64,000 nt of DNA from Perkinsus marinus ATCC 50983 (GCF_000006405.1 NW_003208392.1:108923-172922), one strand, 5' to 3'; shown: positions 1-10,463, counted from the first letter of the stretch. Numbers and translations: made by a program. The notes: a model not told the origin generated them from the letters alone.

Positions 1-6
1 GAGGGT

Positions 7-29
7 ATACCCTGGCTAAGCCAGGGTAT
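7..29. repeat. perfect 11-bp-arm palindrome
   Basis: Two 11-base arms (ATACCCTGGCT and its reverse complement) are separated by one base. It lies at the very start of the window, so its context is cut off. No function can be assigned; a fold-back or replication-generated palindrome is possible. Confidence 0.8.
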
Positions 30-215
30 TACCCTGTAACCGAACCATATAGCCCTGTCCGATGGAGATCCGCACTAATCCCGTTGGAGGCGTTGGCTTC
101 GTGTGGTTGGACGTCCCAACCCTCTGCACGCTGTTCTAATCAAACAGAGTCGGGTCTCCCCAACCGATCCCATCTGAAGCCGCTCGCGATAGCAGTAGAT
201 AGCAGGTGCGAGATG

Positions 216-345
216 GAGTTTCCATTGGAGACTATCATCGAGACTATCATGAAAACTATTATCGAGACTATCATCGAGACGACCATGAAGACTATCATGA
301 AGACTATCATCGAGACTATCAAGACTGTCACTTCTATTATTATTA
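216..345. repeat. 12-bp tandem repeat (GAGACTATCATC-like)
   Basis: About ten imperfect copies of a 12-base unit of the form GAGACTATCATC or GAAGACTATCAT run head to tail. The unit length is a multiple of three, so open frames on both strands appear here as repetitive peptides; I regard those as artefacts of the repeat, not genes. Confidence 0.85.
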
Positions 346-480
346 TTATCGAGACTTATTCTCGATAATAGTAATAGTATGTCACTTATTATAATAATAT
401 TACTAAGAGACTTAGTCTCTTAGTAATGATAGTCTATCACTCTTGTCAAAATTATCAAGACAGTCTTGACAAGACTAGCT
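345..480. repeat. cluster of near-perfect hairpins
   Basis: Three fold-back sequences follow one another. Positions 345-369 have 10-bp arms with a 5-base loop. Positions 399-427 have 14-bp arms (ATTACTAAGAGACT and its complement) around one base. Around 446-477 are CTTGTCAA arms. The stretch is AT-rich and joins directly onto the 12-bp repeat. This kind of cluster is typical of repetitive or replication-prone DNA; no gene is visible. Confidence 0.75.
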
Positions 481-572
481 GAATGATCATAATAACGACT
501 CCGAACTGCAAAACGATGTAACACTTTCGGAAAGAACATCTCGTAGTTGGGAAATCATCATCACTGTGTCTC

Positions 573-688
573 CTCTAGCAATATGCTGGTACCATCTTTC
601 TTGTGCGAGTCATGAGCATCGTCTAACAAGCTCTAGCAATATGCTGGTACCATCTTCCTTGTGCGAGACATGAGCATCGTCTAACAAA
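573..688. repeat. 58-bp tandem duplication, two copies
   Basis: A 58-base unit beginning CTCTAGCAATATGCTGGTAC occurs at 573-630 and again at 631-688, with only a few mismatches. No coding potential is evident. It looks like a simple recent tandem duplication. Confidence 0.85.
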
Positions 689-1010
689 CCGATGAATCGG
701 CTCGTGCTCTTTATGAATCATAGACTTTGATGAACCTTAGGCGGTAGCACGCACAAGCTGGTCGGTGGCATCTTTATCGGGACGGAAAGCCACAGCACCT
801 GCAACACGAGATGGAATTCTTCGGAATAAACATTACCCTACCAAAGATCCATATGAAAGCGTAAGGCTTCCTGGAATAAGACGTGGTTACGGCGGTATTT
901 CGGTGGATACACAGTTTCGACCTAACGTGATAATTATGCCGATTACTAGCGCAGAATAGCAAAGCTGACGACAAGGCTTCATGATGAAAGTTTCATCGGG
1001 ATATCATTGA

Positions 1011-1442
1011 TTACCATTGACCATTGAGAACCATGATAGACACGAATAGCTGCTTGCGCGATTCGAAGACGCCATTAATGAGGGCTGCACCGTCTTGGTA
1101 ATTTACCAATGGTAAATGCACCTGAGAGTAACGCGTTTCAAAGGGAACACAAGACTGTAATGTACAAAACAGAATTACCACCTGCAAAGCTTGGTTTGAG
1201 CGATAAAGGTCATCGTTTCCAACTCGAAGAGTATTGAATTGATCAATGCCGTTTATTAATGCAATACTTTTCGTACAACAGCATGAGTCAGCCTCGGCCT
1301 GTATGCTGAAAGTGATACTAGCTCTGCCGAAAAAGAGGATTGTGAAGTGTATGATACTGAGATAAACAATTCCACTCACCTGAACGATGATCGATGGATA
1401 GCCGTTGACCTCTATAAAGCTCTTAACCACTACCACCTTCAC
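1011..1442 (-). CDS. hypothetical protein, 143 aa open frame
   Basis: An uninterrupted minus-strand frame of 143 codons opens with MKVVVVKSFIEVNGYPS. The N-terminal half is hydrophobic, and the middle holds a CCC run after residue 50. I recognise no family, and the stretch may be a chance frame: composition is not clearly protein-like and no intron or homology supports it. It lies downstream of the SpoVS-like gene on the same strand. Treat as tentative. Confidence 0.2.
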   Translation of the reverse strand: MKVVVVKSFIEVNGYPSIIVQVSGIVYLSIIHFTILFFGRASITFSIQAEADSCCCTKSIALINGIDQFNTLRVGNDDLYRSNQALQVVILFCTLQSCVPFETRYSQVHLPLVNYQDGAALINGVFESRKQLFVSIMVLNGQW

Positions 1443-1782
1443 AGTAAGGACCTTTCGCAGCAGGCCAAGCGCCTACCACCGGTTGATCACGCACTCCGAT
1501 GTCCACGGTATCTGGGATGCCGAGGATGGGTGTCACTAGGAATCCATTAGGCCTATGGGTCTCGGCCTTCTATGAGGTAGGGGAAGCAATAGACGGGCCT
1601 AGTAGGTCCAGTAGCCGAGTATATGGTAACTGCACCGGACCGAGGATATCGAGACAGGGGAGCATTCGCGATAAGCAATCATGAGGTCGTAGGTCCTGAC
1701 CACGGAAGGGCTCCTCGAAATTCCAGCTAGAGCTCCCACCACAACAAGAAGAACATCTGTTTGCTCAGAAACACAACTCATG

Positions 1783-2440
1783 TCAGTGTGCCGACCTCGT
1801 GACGGTATCATCATCCCCCTCAGCCTTATCGATGCTGTCTATCGTAACCTCAGCCCCTTCCTCCTCGCTGCCGCCGCCGGTCTGGGCCTCTGCTGGTAGA
1901 CAACCTCCAACGGGCCCCTCCTTCAGGCGCACTAGTATTTGCATGACTCTAATGCGGTTGGGCCGTGATGAGGTCGACTCGCCATGGTCACTGCCATCCT
2001 CGCTCGCATGGTCCACAACCTCCTTCTCTGGAGTAGCTGTAGCGTCGGCTTCTACTACGATGGTGCGCAGCCGACAGACCAGATGGCCTAGTGAGCGGCC
2101 TTCCTCGCCGTCGACTGAGAAGCGCATATCAGTAAAGCAAACTCTGTAGTCCTACAGTGTGCTCCAGCTAGGGCAATGGCATCAGCCATCTTGGCAATAG
2201 TCACCGCACTAGAACCTGACCAAAACCATCCTGGCCAGGGTCAATGCTGGGGACCTCCCACCTTGCAGAAGTGCAACGCCCTCCTCCTTGAGCCTATGGG
2301 AAACGAAACCAGCCAAACTGCTCGGTTGGGTCTTGGCACCGACTCTGATGGGCTCTTTGGGTATCAACACATTATGAGCAGCTTCCTCCTCGGGTTTTAT
2401 TGCAGCTATCCACAGCTCTCTACTACGGCCACCTAGATAG
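1783..2440 (-). CDS. SpoVS-like (Alba-superfamily type) protein, 5' end unresolved
   Basis: The first exon (about 2440-2262) contains EPIRVGAKTQPSSLAGFVSH followed by RLKEEGVALLQ. A 46-nt GT-AG intron at 2216-2261 joins this to GSSAVTIAKMADAIALAGAH. Further on comes FTDMRFSVDGEEG. These three blocks, in this order, match the bacterial stage V sporulation protein S fold: a VxAKS-type opening strand, an alanine-rich helix with AxAIA, and FTDxxxDGEE. SpoVS is a small Alba-like protein thought to bind nucleic acid; its job in a protist is unknown. The frame between the alanine-rich helix and FTDM is off by one near 2140, so there is an indel or an unrecognised short intron. The C-terminal 75 residues are acidic and low-complexity, ending at the TGA at 1783-1785. 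The start was not found; an open minus frame at 2539-2889 could hold upstream exons. Confidence 0.6.
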
Positions 2441-3110
2441 TAGCGTTACGCGTTCCACCATGAATGATCGAAGACTAACCGAACGCCCCTTCACTGTCCG
2501 CGGGTGCTCCCGTAACGACCACATCGATGGGCCGGTCTCTAATGCGGCTGGCATGAGCTATCGACTTGAGGACCGTAGACACTGGTGTTATGCCGTGCTG
2601 AATGAGTAATAGCAGGCTGGTCGAGCACTAGAGAGGCCTCACCCCCTGCATGACTAGAAGGTCTCCTGGGTAGTGTAGGAAGCTCCATACGGAATCCCCG
2701 AGCTCTCGAACATCTAATGCAAACGAGAGAGGGCCAGGGACGTTTTGTTACCTTACCTATGTCGTTGGAAACGCGAAATCTATTTTCAGCCTCCTGCAAA
2801 ACGCGACTAGCAGGCACACGGCTGAAGGACGCCGCCTGCAGGATCCTCCCCAGTCCTGGTACACGCAAAGTAGGCCGAAGAGACAGCATCTACCAAGGGC
2901 ACTACTAACTTCAGTGAGATCATAGGACGTCCGAACTGATTGAAAACCCAAATACAATGTGTCCAGAAGATAATGCTACTTTGTCGCCTCTGAAACAGGT
3001 ACTACTACAGAACGAAGCATGATGCCCTAGGCAAGTCGGGCTCTATTGAGATATGTCCATCAACAAACAGTAACGAGTCATTCGAGGTAAAAAATAATTA
3101 GCGAGGGGAA
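2441..3110. other. no confident gene
   Basis: Between the SpoVS-like and acyltransferase genes I find only short frames. The longest, on the minus strand at 2539-2889 (116 codons), is arginine- and serine-rich without a recognisable domain. It may be the 5' part of the SpoVS-like gene or noise. Confidence 0.4.
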
Positions 3111-4578
3111 CTAGGCATCTACATCAGGCACTTTCGAATGATTTCTACTCGCTTTAGCGCCCTCGGCAATATCGTGAATTTTCCGGGTGACAAGTTTTTC
3201 ACTGTCACCAAAGAAAAACTTCTCCAACTCCATGTGGCTTCTATAGCTAGCTTTGTCATCAAGACGGAGGTTCCTGAAATCATCAATAATATCGCCACGG
3301 TCGAGGTTGTTGTCACTGCATCGGACTCACCCTGCAGCCGCTACTGCGTGTCTGGTCTTCTCAGCATACGCACCCACAGAGGAGTTGGGATCGGGGGTGA
3401 CCTTAGGTAGCCAGTGGAGGGTACAGGTCAGAGACAACCATGGTGGAAGAGCCAGGACCAAGAATGCATGCGGGATAATGCCCAAGCAGGTGAAGCTGAG
3501 ATTAAGGTTGGAATACTCTATGTACAGCGGTTGTACCTGTCATTGGAGTAGTAGTAATGACAGTAGGGAGCAGCTTAGCTCACCGGCAACATGCTATGAA
3601 AGGCACCATCATGATAATGCATCAGGGAGGTACCATTAGAGGTAGTTCCTTCGGGAAATACACACAATTGATAACGAGACCTGCCCTCCATAACACCTGA
3701 CCGACAAAAACCACTTCGACCGAGGCCTGCTATGCCTGAGACTTACGAGTTTGCTTGTCACCAATAGCAGCCATCACTCGTTCCCTCTCTTTGGGATCCT
3801 TAGCTCTACTCACGTACCTGACCATGGGTACATGACTTCTTGACAGGCTGGTGGCCATCCTCCTACACGCTGCCTAATGAGGTGCATATATCGCCCGAGA
3901 CGGGGTATTTTGCTACGGCCTTCTTGGCGACGAATGCCACTGGAACTCTACGAGAGAGCATGATCTACGAAAGGAAAACGGCAATACGCCTAGCGGAGCG
4001 AAGCAGTCTTACTAGTATATCGAAATATGATACATGATTAGAAACAATGGTAGGGACCTCGTTGGCTGGAAGCCTCGTGCCCTCCTCTCTCACAGTGATA
4101 CCTACGGACGCGAGATGGGAGGAGATAATCTTGGGCTGAGGATGCACCCGTTATCTTGACCAGCGCGGCACAGCAGTAGCTGAGCAGCTTGAGGAAAATT
4201 CGGGTAGGGAGGGTATAGAGACCGATAAGGGCAACCACGTGGATGAAAATAACGGCAATGAACTTGAGAGGTACCACAGTTACAGCTAGGATCTGACACA
4301 AGCCGCGATGACTATAGGACTATGGGAGACCTACCATTATTGACACGAAATTAGACCGGAGAGATTTAGGTCTAATGAAGGCTTTCCAATCGCTAGGAAC
4401 TTCACCTAAATGTGACCATAGATTTCAAAGGAATTTGCCGAGGGCGTGGTATACCAAAGCTGTGGATGATCCTCTCAGTGCTGCACTTCTTAGCATCAGC
4501 ATAACCCCTAGCAACAGCATATACACAGAGAGCTGTAGTGAGGAGGTATACAGCCAGGAAAAGTATGGTAGGCCATGA
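3111..4578 (-). CDS. LPCAT/PlsC-type lysophospholipid acyltransferase
   Basis: Predicted ER-membrane acyl-CoA:lysophospholipid acyltransferase of the LPCAT family. The proposed start at 4578 opens MSWPTILFLAVYLL, a membrane segment. A second hydrophobic block (about 4040-4270) precedes the catalytic exon, which has the acyltransferase motif I IVSNHVSYFD (NHx4D). A 48-nt intron then leads to an exon with VAFVAKKAVAKYP (motif II region), followed by VFPEGTTSNGT (motif III) near 3625. Next come VQPLYIEYSNLNLSFTC and a hydrophobic stretch ending LHWLPKV (motif IV region). The last exon ends FFFGDSEKLVTRKIHDIAEG with stop TAG at 3111-3113. At least seven exons. An in-frame TGA at about 3326-3328, next to GTGAGT...GATGCAG, needs either a 15-nt intron or a longer alternative intron. 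The family call is firm; the lipid substrate cannot be read from sequence. Confidence 0.85.
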
Positions 4579-4973
4579 CATACTACTAGATGCTTTTAAA
4601 TTACAAGGGCTCAACTTGAAAGGCGACGATCTGACTCAACTATTTCATAGGGAAGGTAAAGCCGATTTGGAGGAAGTGTGGTATGGCCACACAACATCAC
4701 TAGCATGCCCATTGCCGGAACATGCCACACTAGGAGAAATTCAAGTACTACTTGACAGAGGCAATACTAGATACATCGTAGTAGTCACTATATATAGTGG
4801 TGAATGCATCCACTGGCTACTACCGTCACCACGGGCGACTCCCAAAACAAACTGATGTCGCCCTAGAGCTCATTACATCTACCACCCTACCGCAAGCATT
4901 GATAGTAACCATGTAACACAATCCCTGAGCCCAGAAACAAGGAACGGTTTGTTAAGTACGTTGGACAGAGCAT

Positions 4974-7008
4974 TTATTTGCGCATCCTCTTGGCCTCATC
5001 TTCCTCCGCTATCCCCTTTGCAGTAGCCCTCTCCGGATTGGCATGCTGAGCCAACATCTCACGGAACTTGGCCAGATCCTCAGCGTCTTCCTCTTCATCG
5101 ACCTCCTCCCCAGCACCTACCAATAGAATACACATGACTTCGCCTGATGACATTAGGATTACATCTCATCATAACACAACGGTTCGACGAGATAACGAGT
5201 CAGGTCCTGCTATGTTCACACTACTCAATTTCAACTTTATCCAGTCACCATTCCGACGACCCATTAGTGTTAAAGTGTTTTTATTGCTAGTATGTGATAA
5301 TGTCCGACTACTGATGCCTTGCAGAGGTATGTTACCCTCGCCCGCCACAGTGGGCGCCTTCTGCTGCTGCTGTTGCTGCTTCCTCTTAGCATCCTGATTG
5401 TCTAATACCTTCAACTGTTGCTTGGCCAGCTCCACACGGTGTTTATGGATAGCCGCTTTACGTGCCTCTAGATAAGGGACATACGACCTGATCCGAAAGG
5501 AGAAGATGCTCAACTATAGTGCCGCTCTGGCCTACTCCTCGTATTCCTCTGCTGCTGCGATGATCTGTGCTTCACAATCTCCCATGCCTATACCAGTGAG
5601 GGATGACACCTGGGTAGATGTACATGAATTTGAGACACGCCTAGAGGTGGCCTACCGAAGCGTGAGCGAGATTCTCATAAAACTCGCTGATGTTGATGGC
5701 CATACTCCTCATTAAAGAGCTCATGTATCTGTCGGGGAAAGGAGATTACTAGGGAAAGAAGAAAGAAGAAAAACCACCGACTACTCTACAGATAGTACAT
5801 ACTACTACTACCACTACTACTTCGGCCTCAGCTGTTGCTAGTCTTACCATGAGCAATACTACTACGGTCTCTACTGTAGCTAATCCTCCCATGAGCAGTA
5901 CTACTACCATTACTACTACGGCCTCTACTGTAGCTCGTCCACCCATGAGCACTACTACTACTACTACCACTACTACGCCTCTACTGTAGCTAATCCTCCC
6001 ATGAGTAATACTACCCGCCACCATGATCAGGGCCATTCTGTTCATCATTCCGTACAGCATCAATATACGACTCCCAATCGGACATCCATCTCGTGCCTGC
6101 ATACGACTCAATACCTCTCCTCTGCTATTCCAACCATCCCTATCACTACAGCTATCAGACGGGTGCACATCGCATTTATTGAAGACGGCGACTGTAGGTA
6201 GCTTAGTCTTGTACCTAGCAGTAGAGTCTTCCAGCCAACCCCATGCTATGCCTCCCCTACATTATACTAGTCACATACAGCATATTACTCATGAAGGTAG
6301 TAGGAGAGGTACAACGTACTGTATCCAATACGAACCTAATACCACTATGCAGGGCACCATGAACGATAGTAGCATTACAAGGTAACAGTAGGATAGGCCA
6401 TGGCGAGGGAGTCGAGGATGATAGTGCCACTAGCAGACCAGTTGAAGACCTCTATTTGACCAGGTGTGTCTACTATGACGTAGTCGAGCTCCGGTGCTCG
6501 CTGGTCAATCAACCCCATCGCTTGGTCGAACCTAAAAAGGTTTATGTAGCGGACGAGTGAAGGGCGATAGAGGCACTACCGTGTTGCGAACAGATTTAAA
6601 CTGGTCATGATAGCGCCGTTGGGGCCGAGGCCGAAATGCTTCATAACATCCTTGTACTTGACAGTGTCTCTAATATCTGATGAAGAAACGATAAGTATCA
6701 TCTTAGGTTAACGATGCTGGCGTACCGATATTGGTAGGATACGGTACGTTGCGTACGGCTGGGTCCAAGTTGACTGAATATACCCTCTTTTTCTGGGCTG
6801 TTAAGTGAAGGTATAGGCGATGGACGAAAGTGCTTTTGCCAGCGCCGGCCATGCTGAAGATATGACCACTATGTCCTACCACTCCTTCGCCACATCACTA
6901 CCCAATGACGACTATCACTGTCGGCTTGTGGCCGTTGGACTCCTTCTCGATACCGTCCATAGGTTGGGCTGATGATGATGACGATGCTGATGATGTGTTA
7001 TCAGCCAT
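4974..7008 (-). CDS. GPN1: GPN-loop GTPase 1
   Basis: Essential small GTPase that in other eukaryotes helps RNA polymerase II assemble and enter the nucleus. The start at 7008 gives a serine-rich N-terminus. All diagnostic motifs are present after splicing: P-loop [24 protein letters not shown], the Gly-Pro-Asn loop in [18 protein letters not shown]3 [27 protein letters not shown], and G4 NKCD in [13 protein letters not shown]. Then come [36 protein letters not shown] and the C-terminal [19 protein letters not shown]. The tail has a Gln run, an acidic patch [12 protein letters not shown] and ends KRMRK before TAA at 4974-4976. Introns are mostly about 50 nt, but the one at 5729-6014 is 286 nt and filled by a minisatellite. 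The acidic tail matches the usual family layout. Clear assignment. Confidence 0.93.
5795..6014. repeat. minisatellite (about 60-bp unit rich in ACT) inside a GPN1 intron
   Basis: Units built from CCTCTACTGTAGCTAATCC, then CCATGAGCA and a run of ACT triplets, recur about every 60 bases, giving three to four copies. The ACT runs vary in length. The whole array lies within the GPN1 intron at 5729-6014, whose flanking exons join exactly (…[11 protein letters not shown]). Frames read through it are valine runs and are not coding. Confidence 0.85.
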
Positions 7009-7265
7009 AATGGTATTTACTATAATGAGAGGGCCCGATACTAGTCGCACGCTCACACAAACTATAACTAGTCTATCCTAATAGGAAGTAGTTGCTCTCA
7101 TATTCATTGATATGATTCCCGTAATATCAATATCCATGTCGTAGTGACAGCACCTTAACGAGATGAGGCGTCACTGGGCAAAGTGGGGTGTCTTGGTGAG
7201 ACTTTAAGATTCCCGCCTGAGCCTGGGTGATACATAGAAAATACGGGATCGCATTTCCATGTCTG

Positions 7266-7544
7266 TTAGGATAATATAAGGGAGTAGTTGAAGCATTGAG
7301 GATCTTGTGAATATCGATTAGAAATCCATGCGCTTTTCTCGCGATTCTTTTCTGTGCAGTCCGTAGTCAGCACCACGAGCTGACACATTTTGGTCTTCCG
7401 GAGATCAGGAGCCTGCCTTAGCTCGCTCCAGTCGTGGGCATACCCGCAATCGGAACCGTGCTTGCATTGGCCTCGCAAGACAAATGTGCGACCGTACTGA
7501 CAAACTATGGATATGCTTCCTCGATGACCTGTGGTACACCACAA
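7266..7544 (-). pseudogene. CCCH zinc-finger fragment
   Basis: A minus-strand segment encodes RGQCKHGSDCGYAHDWSELR followed by KTKMCQL. CKHGSDCGYAH is the C-x5-C-x3-H half of a tandem CCCH RNA-binding finger, and MCQL looks like the start of a second finger. The second finger keeps a C-x8-C spacing, but the expected third Cys is Arg and the AH pair falls in another frame. The first Cys of finger one is also not clear in this frame. It may be a decayed gene or a real gene with introns I could not resolve. It lies just upstream of GPN1, on the same strand. Confidence 0.45.
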
Positions 7545-7665
7545 GTAGTAGAGGAGAGCGTGTACTCGATATTATCCAAAGGTAACATTTAAGGGGTTCC
7601 GTTGTTGTCATCGAGGAACCATATCCATATGCACGGATCAGATTATGGCAACGGATGGTATTTCA

Positions 7666-8289
7666 GGTTCGTGATGATATTTTATCAATTCTTAAACGTA
7701 ACGTCGCCGGTGATGAGAGTAATCGTCGACGCCGGCAGCGGCTGTCACAGGTAGCATGGCAGCGGCGGAATATGTTGTTTTCGGATGATCATGATGACGT
7801 GGAAGCTGAACAGGTGCCGGTTTGGGAGGTTACACAGGGAAGAAAGTTGAATATGAAGGAGTTAACCTCTGGTCCCACATTCACAGAAAGGAATGTATAC
7901 GTGCTCAAATATGTTCATACCATTCCAATCGGAACTTCTTTCAGACGCTGCCGTGTGGCTTTCCTCTATCGGATTCAGTTTAGTAGAGTCCTCAAGAAAT
8001 CGTACAGATGTCAACTCATATATCGTCTGCTGTAGTATAAGTATTACAACTCATATCACAGCAGCCATGGGCCACAGTCATTTCTTCATACAGTGTCGAG
8101 TGGACTTGTGTTGTGGTGGTGGTAATAAGGCACAATGCTCTTCAGCTTGCTCACGTTATGCAGATCAAGAGGACTAACAGAGTGAAGAGAGCCGCTCGAG
8201 CTAAGGGGAGGCGGAAGGGAAAGACGCCTAAGAATCTACTCTACCAGAACCCCAAGGCCATCAAGGACGACACCTTCAAAGAGAAGTAG
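7666..8289 (+). CDS. unrecognised basic protein, multi-exon
   Basis: The first exon block (7666-7880) follows an acceptor-like TTTCAG and reads VRDDILSILKRN, then a run of arginines, then SDDHDDVEAEQVPVWEV and MKELTSG. It has the charged composition of a real protein. The last exon ends at 8289 and reads MQIKRTNRVKRAARAKG, GRRKGKTPKNLLYQNP and AIKDDTFKEK before TAG; this strongly basic tail is typical of nucleolar or RNA-binding proteins. The middle (7880-8150) is not resolved. I do not recognise the family. Confidence 0.45.
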
Positions 8290-8332
8290 TACTACGGGGT
8301 TGCCTTGATGGGGTAGAAATGTGCTTGAATTC

Positions 8333-9065
8333 AGGTTTGATAAGCGTAAAACTTACCTGCAAAATATGAACAGTTGCAACTTGAAGGATATGTATTACGA
8401 CAAACTGCCGGAGGTTATTCCTCAGAAGGCTGAGTGGACGCTCCCGAAGGTCTGGTGCTCGGGGAGCGGGGGTGTTGGTGGAAATGATCTCTTCAGGTTA
8501 ACGAGGAGGAGTTGAATGTGTGTAAGAAATTGGCTGAAAAGTACGGAAAGGAGGTCCCTACTGCTGCTGATGAGGAGGAGCAGGAAGAGCTTCAGAATGA
8601 GTATTGTCGAGAGTATCAGTACTTGTACTCGATGGTGCTCCTTTAGGTTCTTCTCCCGTATGGCTCGCGATAAGCTCAACGTATACCAGTGGACTTGGGG
8701 GCAGCTGCGGAAAAAGGTATTAAAGGGGACGGTTGGAGTCTGTGGGGGACGAGGCCTGTCTGTTCTGTCGCTACTTCGCTTTTATTGTTGTCAGTTCAAC
8801 CTGGCCTTGGAGGGTCGAGTTCACGTCTGCCATACAGACTGCCAGTGTGCTTTGGCCAAGCAGAGTAGTAATGTGAAGAAATACCAAGGCGTGCGGGTTG
8901 TAGGCACTATTGCATGTTGAAGAGGAAGGTCAGAGGTGCTCTCAGATACATCGTCGTCTCAAGGTCCACTGAACGTCCTTTGTATACTGCCAAACGTTGT
9001 TTCTCGGCCACATACGGAGTTGAGTATAAGTGGAGTCATCTAGGAGGGATTAAAGTCTTGGGTTG
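8333..9065 (+). CDS. unrecognised multi-exon protein
   Basis: After an acceptor at about 8335 the frame reads FDKRKTYLQNMNSCNLKDMY and then KLPEVIPQKAEWTLPK. A 47-nt intron follows, then VNEEELNVCKKLAEKYGKEV and an acidic EEEQEELQNEYCREYQYLY. Later blocks are DKLNVYQWTWGQLRKKV near 8665 and TAKRCFSATYGVEYKWSHLG near 8980, ending in TGA at about 9063-9065. Codon composition is protein-like, with Glu and Lys rich helices. I do not recognise the domains, and the region could be the 5' part of the gene that follows. Confidence 0.4.
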
Positions 9066-9070
9066 AACGT

Positions 9071-9767
9071 ATGGCCACTCATGATCGTCGGAAGAGTCCT
9101 CGGTCAACTGCTCGAGGGAAGGAGGATAAAGGGCGGCAGTTGAGTGGGAGGGAGGTTGATTGGGGAGTGATGCAGGAGAAGGATTGGGACTGTGTATGGG
9201 AGGCGTCTACGCTTGCGGAGGACAAGTACTGGGCGGGGCTCAACTCGCGGTGTTATAGACGTGGAATTGTCTTGAAGACGAGATAGGGTTACCTCTTATT
9301 AATCTCCTTCCGATGGTCCCTATCTGTTGTGCTGTTCATCTCTGCTCGCCTGGTTGAGTTTGTCCTTCCTCAGCCCTGTGATCGAGTCCCCTTTGGATTT
9401 CCTACCACCTCGTTGCCGCTCCAATGATCGACCAGCCCTAGAAGATGTGTTGAGAGTGTTGGACTCTATAGTGGTGGGTGAAATGACCTTAACGGGATCC
9501 CAACTTTTGTACTGTCATCAGAGTCCTGTGGATTTTAATAATCTGGTGGACTCCTTTCGTGAGGGTATGGGGGAGAAGGCTGACGAGGGGCCACAGTCTG
9601 TCGCTGAGGATCATGAACACAGACGAGTAAAACCTCGGTTGGGCCGGAATACTGTACCGCGTGTGAAGCCGGGAGGTGCCGGGGGCCTTAGAGGACATAT
9701 CAAAGCCAAGCCCAAGGCATCGTCGACCCCTCTATTAGCGAGGCTGCTGAGAGGCCCTGGGAGGTGA
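9071..9767 (+). CDS. tandem-duplicated unknown domain, copy 1
   Basis: The opening MATHDRRKSPRSTARGKEDK is basic and is followed by DWGVMQEKDWDCVWEASTLA. After an intron comes SPLDFLPPRCRSNDRPALED, VLRVLDSIVVGEMT, YCHQSPVDFNNLVDSFREG and a basic tail ending at 9767. The same succession of blocks recurs 1.4 kb downstream (10464-11130) with clear but diverged similarity. The paired motifs DWxxVWxASxLA and SPLDFLP...VLDxIxVGE...LVxSFRxG appear to define a domain I cannot name. The two copies may be neighbouring paralogues or internal duplications of one protein. Confidence 0.5.
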
Positions 9768-10228
9768 ACGTGATTGTTGAATTAACGACGCCGTGTGGAT
9801 GACGTAGTGTGCAAGGTTGTGAGGTGAAGCACCGTTGCTGATGATACTGCTCATACCATCTTATGGACACTTACTGGTCTGTCCTATTCGACTTGTGTTA
9901 TGTCCGAATGTTTCTCCTCAGCTCATTACATCCTCCTCCACAATGTATCCGACCGCCGTGTAGGTTTGGGTGTTATTTTATTGTATGGTCTCCTGCCCGA
10001 CGCTCAAGGCTGGACCCGGCGCAGTGTTATTGTCTTAAGGGTAGTGTGTAGAGCTGACGAGCACATGAGGATCTCGGTTGCTGTTACTGTTGCCGCTGCG
10101 TTAGCTGCTGTTAGAATGACCATTACTGCCTCCCTTAGGCACCATTCGCTATCGTACCATCTGTGCTTCTTCCATTGTTGTAGAGGTACAGGGAGGCGCT
10201 CCGGGTGCTATACTCTTGGTCAATTTCG
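9768..10228. other. spacer between duplicated copies, no confident exon
   Basis: Only short, overlapping frames are found. A dispersed repeat follows immediately. The stretch is either intergenic or a long intron between the duplicated domains. Confidence 0.35.
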
Positions 10229-10378
10229 GAATATATATTCTCTTCCCTCAGCTGAGCTCAAGAATTTTCTCGCGAATTATAGAAGTTCAGCCGATAGTAA
10301 GTTGCCATAGTTTTTTCAGCGTCTCCGTTTTGTCGCCAACACATGTACTTGGCCATGTACATATTCTCCCGCACTGCT
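10229..10378 (+). repeat. dispersed about-150-bp repeat, copy a
   Basis: Runs from an AT-rich start through CCCTCAGCTGAGCTCA, TTTTCTCGCGAATTAT and GCCAACACATGTACTTGGCC to CATATTCTCCCGCACTG. The same succession of blocks occurs at 44587-44742 and 52079-52217, and in reverse complement at 49366-49526 and 59724-59882. This copy lies between the duplicated domains, so whether it is intronic is not settled. Confidence 0.7.
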
Positions 10379-10463
10379 GTCGATGGCAGCAGCATAGGTC
10401 TGCTTCTCTGGCTCGACGACTTCGCTGGGCTGTTCAACCTCCCTTTCCCCTTCCTATCTGATC

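Noticed and set aside
84-394. Overlapping open frames on both strands (IIETIIET-type and IVFMIVFM-type peptides)
   Set aside because: They are translations of the 12-bp tandem repeat and would appear in any frame free of stops.
5749-6168. 139-codon minus frame rich in valine
   Set aside because: It is the translation of the minisatellite inside the GPN1 intron, partly overlapping real GPN1 exons in another frame.
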